A stretch of 64,000 nucleotides of DNA. Source: JBGPQJ01 sp963709295 (GTDB lineage Bacteria > Chloroflexota > Anaerolineae > Anaerolineales > Villigracilaceae). A program made the position numbers and the translations under genes. Below the pieces are notes generated by a model. The model saw only the letters and a list, made by a program, of their open reading frames with translations. It made no database searches and was not told the origin of the DNA. Of the stretch, positions 63,971-64,000 are shown piece after piece; within the stretch, counting starts at the first letter, position 1; every line of letters starts with the position of its first letter. The stretch lies in assembly GCA_963709295.1 (NCBI GenBank), contig CAVPVW010000008.1, positions 558,001 through 622,000 on the forward strand, written 5' to 3'.

Positions 63971-64000
63971 CCTCCCCCAAATCCGTTTGGATTTGGGGGA
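63971..64000. repeat. REP-like palindrome, copy 4 (cut by the window edge)
   Basis: CCTCCCCCAAATCC ... GGATTTGGGGGA. The same motif as copies 1-3. Confidence 0.7.

Overview
The window reads as a chromosome segment of a high-GC Chloroflexota bacterium, most likely class Anaerolineae. That is an inference from gene content: many lipoproteins and membrane-anchored proteins with Thr-Pro-rich linkers, a ThrRS without a TGS domain, a non-pyrrolysine MttB homologue and UPF0173, DUF2087 and DarA-type proteins. No rRNA gene is present to confirm it.

Layout. 1-3132 (minus): translation block with a T-box-controlled thrS, infC with an apparent ATA start, the start of rpmI and tRNA-Val(GAC). 3205-18148: housekeeping and envelope genes (sortase, RlmD-type rRNA methyltransferase, CASTOR/POLLUX-like channel protein, class A penicillin-binding protein, MaoC hydratase, GH63-like glycosidase, two c-di-AMP-receptor-like proteins, two coupled ArsR/DUF2087 regulators). 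18149-24660: an accessory island. It holds a decaying IS91-type element (tyrosine recombinase plus truncated transposase) and then four single-gene cassettes on the plus strand (DMT permease, methyltransferase, alpha/beta hydrolase, beta-lactamase-fold hydrolase). Sites with integron attC architecture (GCCYAAC/GCCGAAC ... GTTGGGC or GTTCGGC cores, extrahelical bases in the left arm) separate them. No integron integrase is visible, so this looks like an attC cluster lacking its integrase. 24895-43220: nucleotidyltransferase pair, BCAT, PPIase lipoprotein, CIRCE-controlled groES-groEL, two TPR proteins, trmD, MFS permease, phytol-kinase-like protein, azlCD and a CoA-transferase pair. 43349-49803 (minus): hicAB and a seven-gene run of peptidase, amidohydrolase, methyltransferase, GNAT, HAD and hemerythrin genes. 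50033-54861: a PotDBCA-like ABC operon with a possible leader attenuator, then a RelE/HigA-type toxin-antitoxin pair. 54955-64000: MttB homologue, large secreted proteins, a zinc alcohol dehydrogenase flanked by copies of the mttB 3' end, an EVE-domain gene and REP-like palindromes.

Nine genes, including essential thrS, are interrupted by single-base frameshifts, many of them in short homopolymers; together they carry about fourteen such events. This points to uncorrected indels in a long-read assembly more than to real decay, and it matters for every 'broken' gene here. The exception may be the gene at 39047-40890, which carries five shifts.
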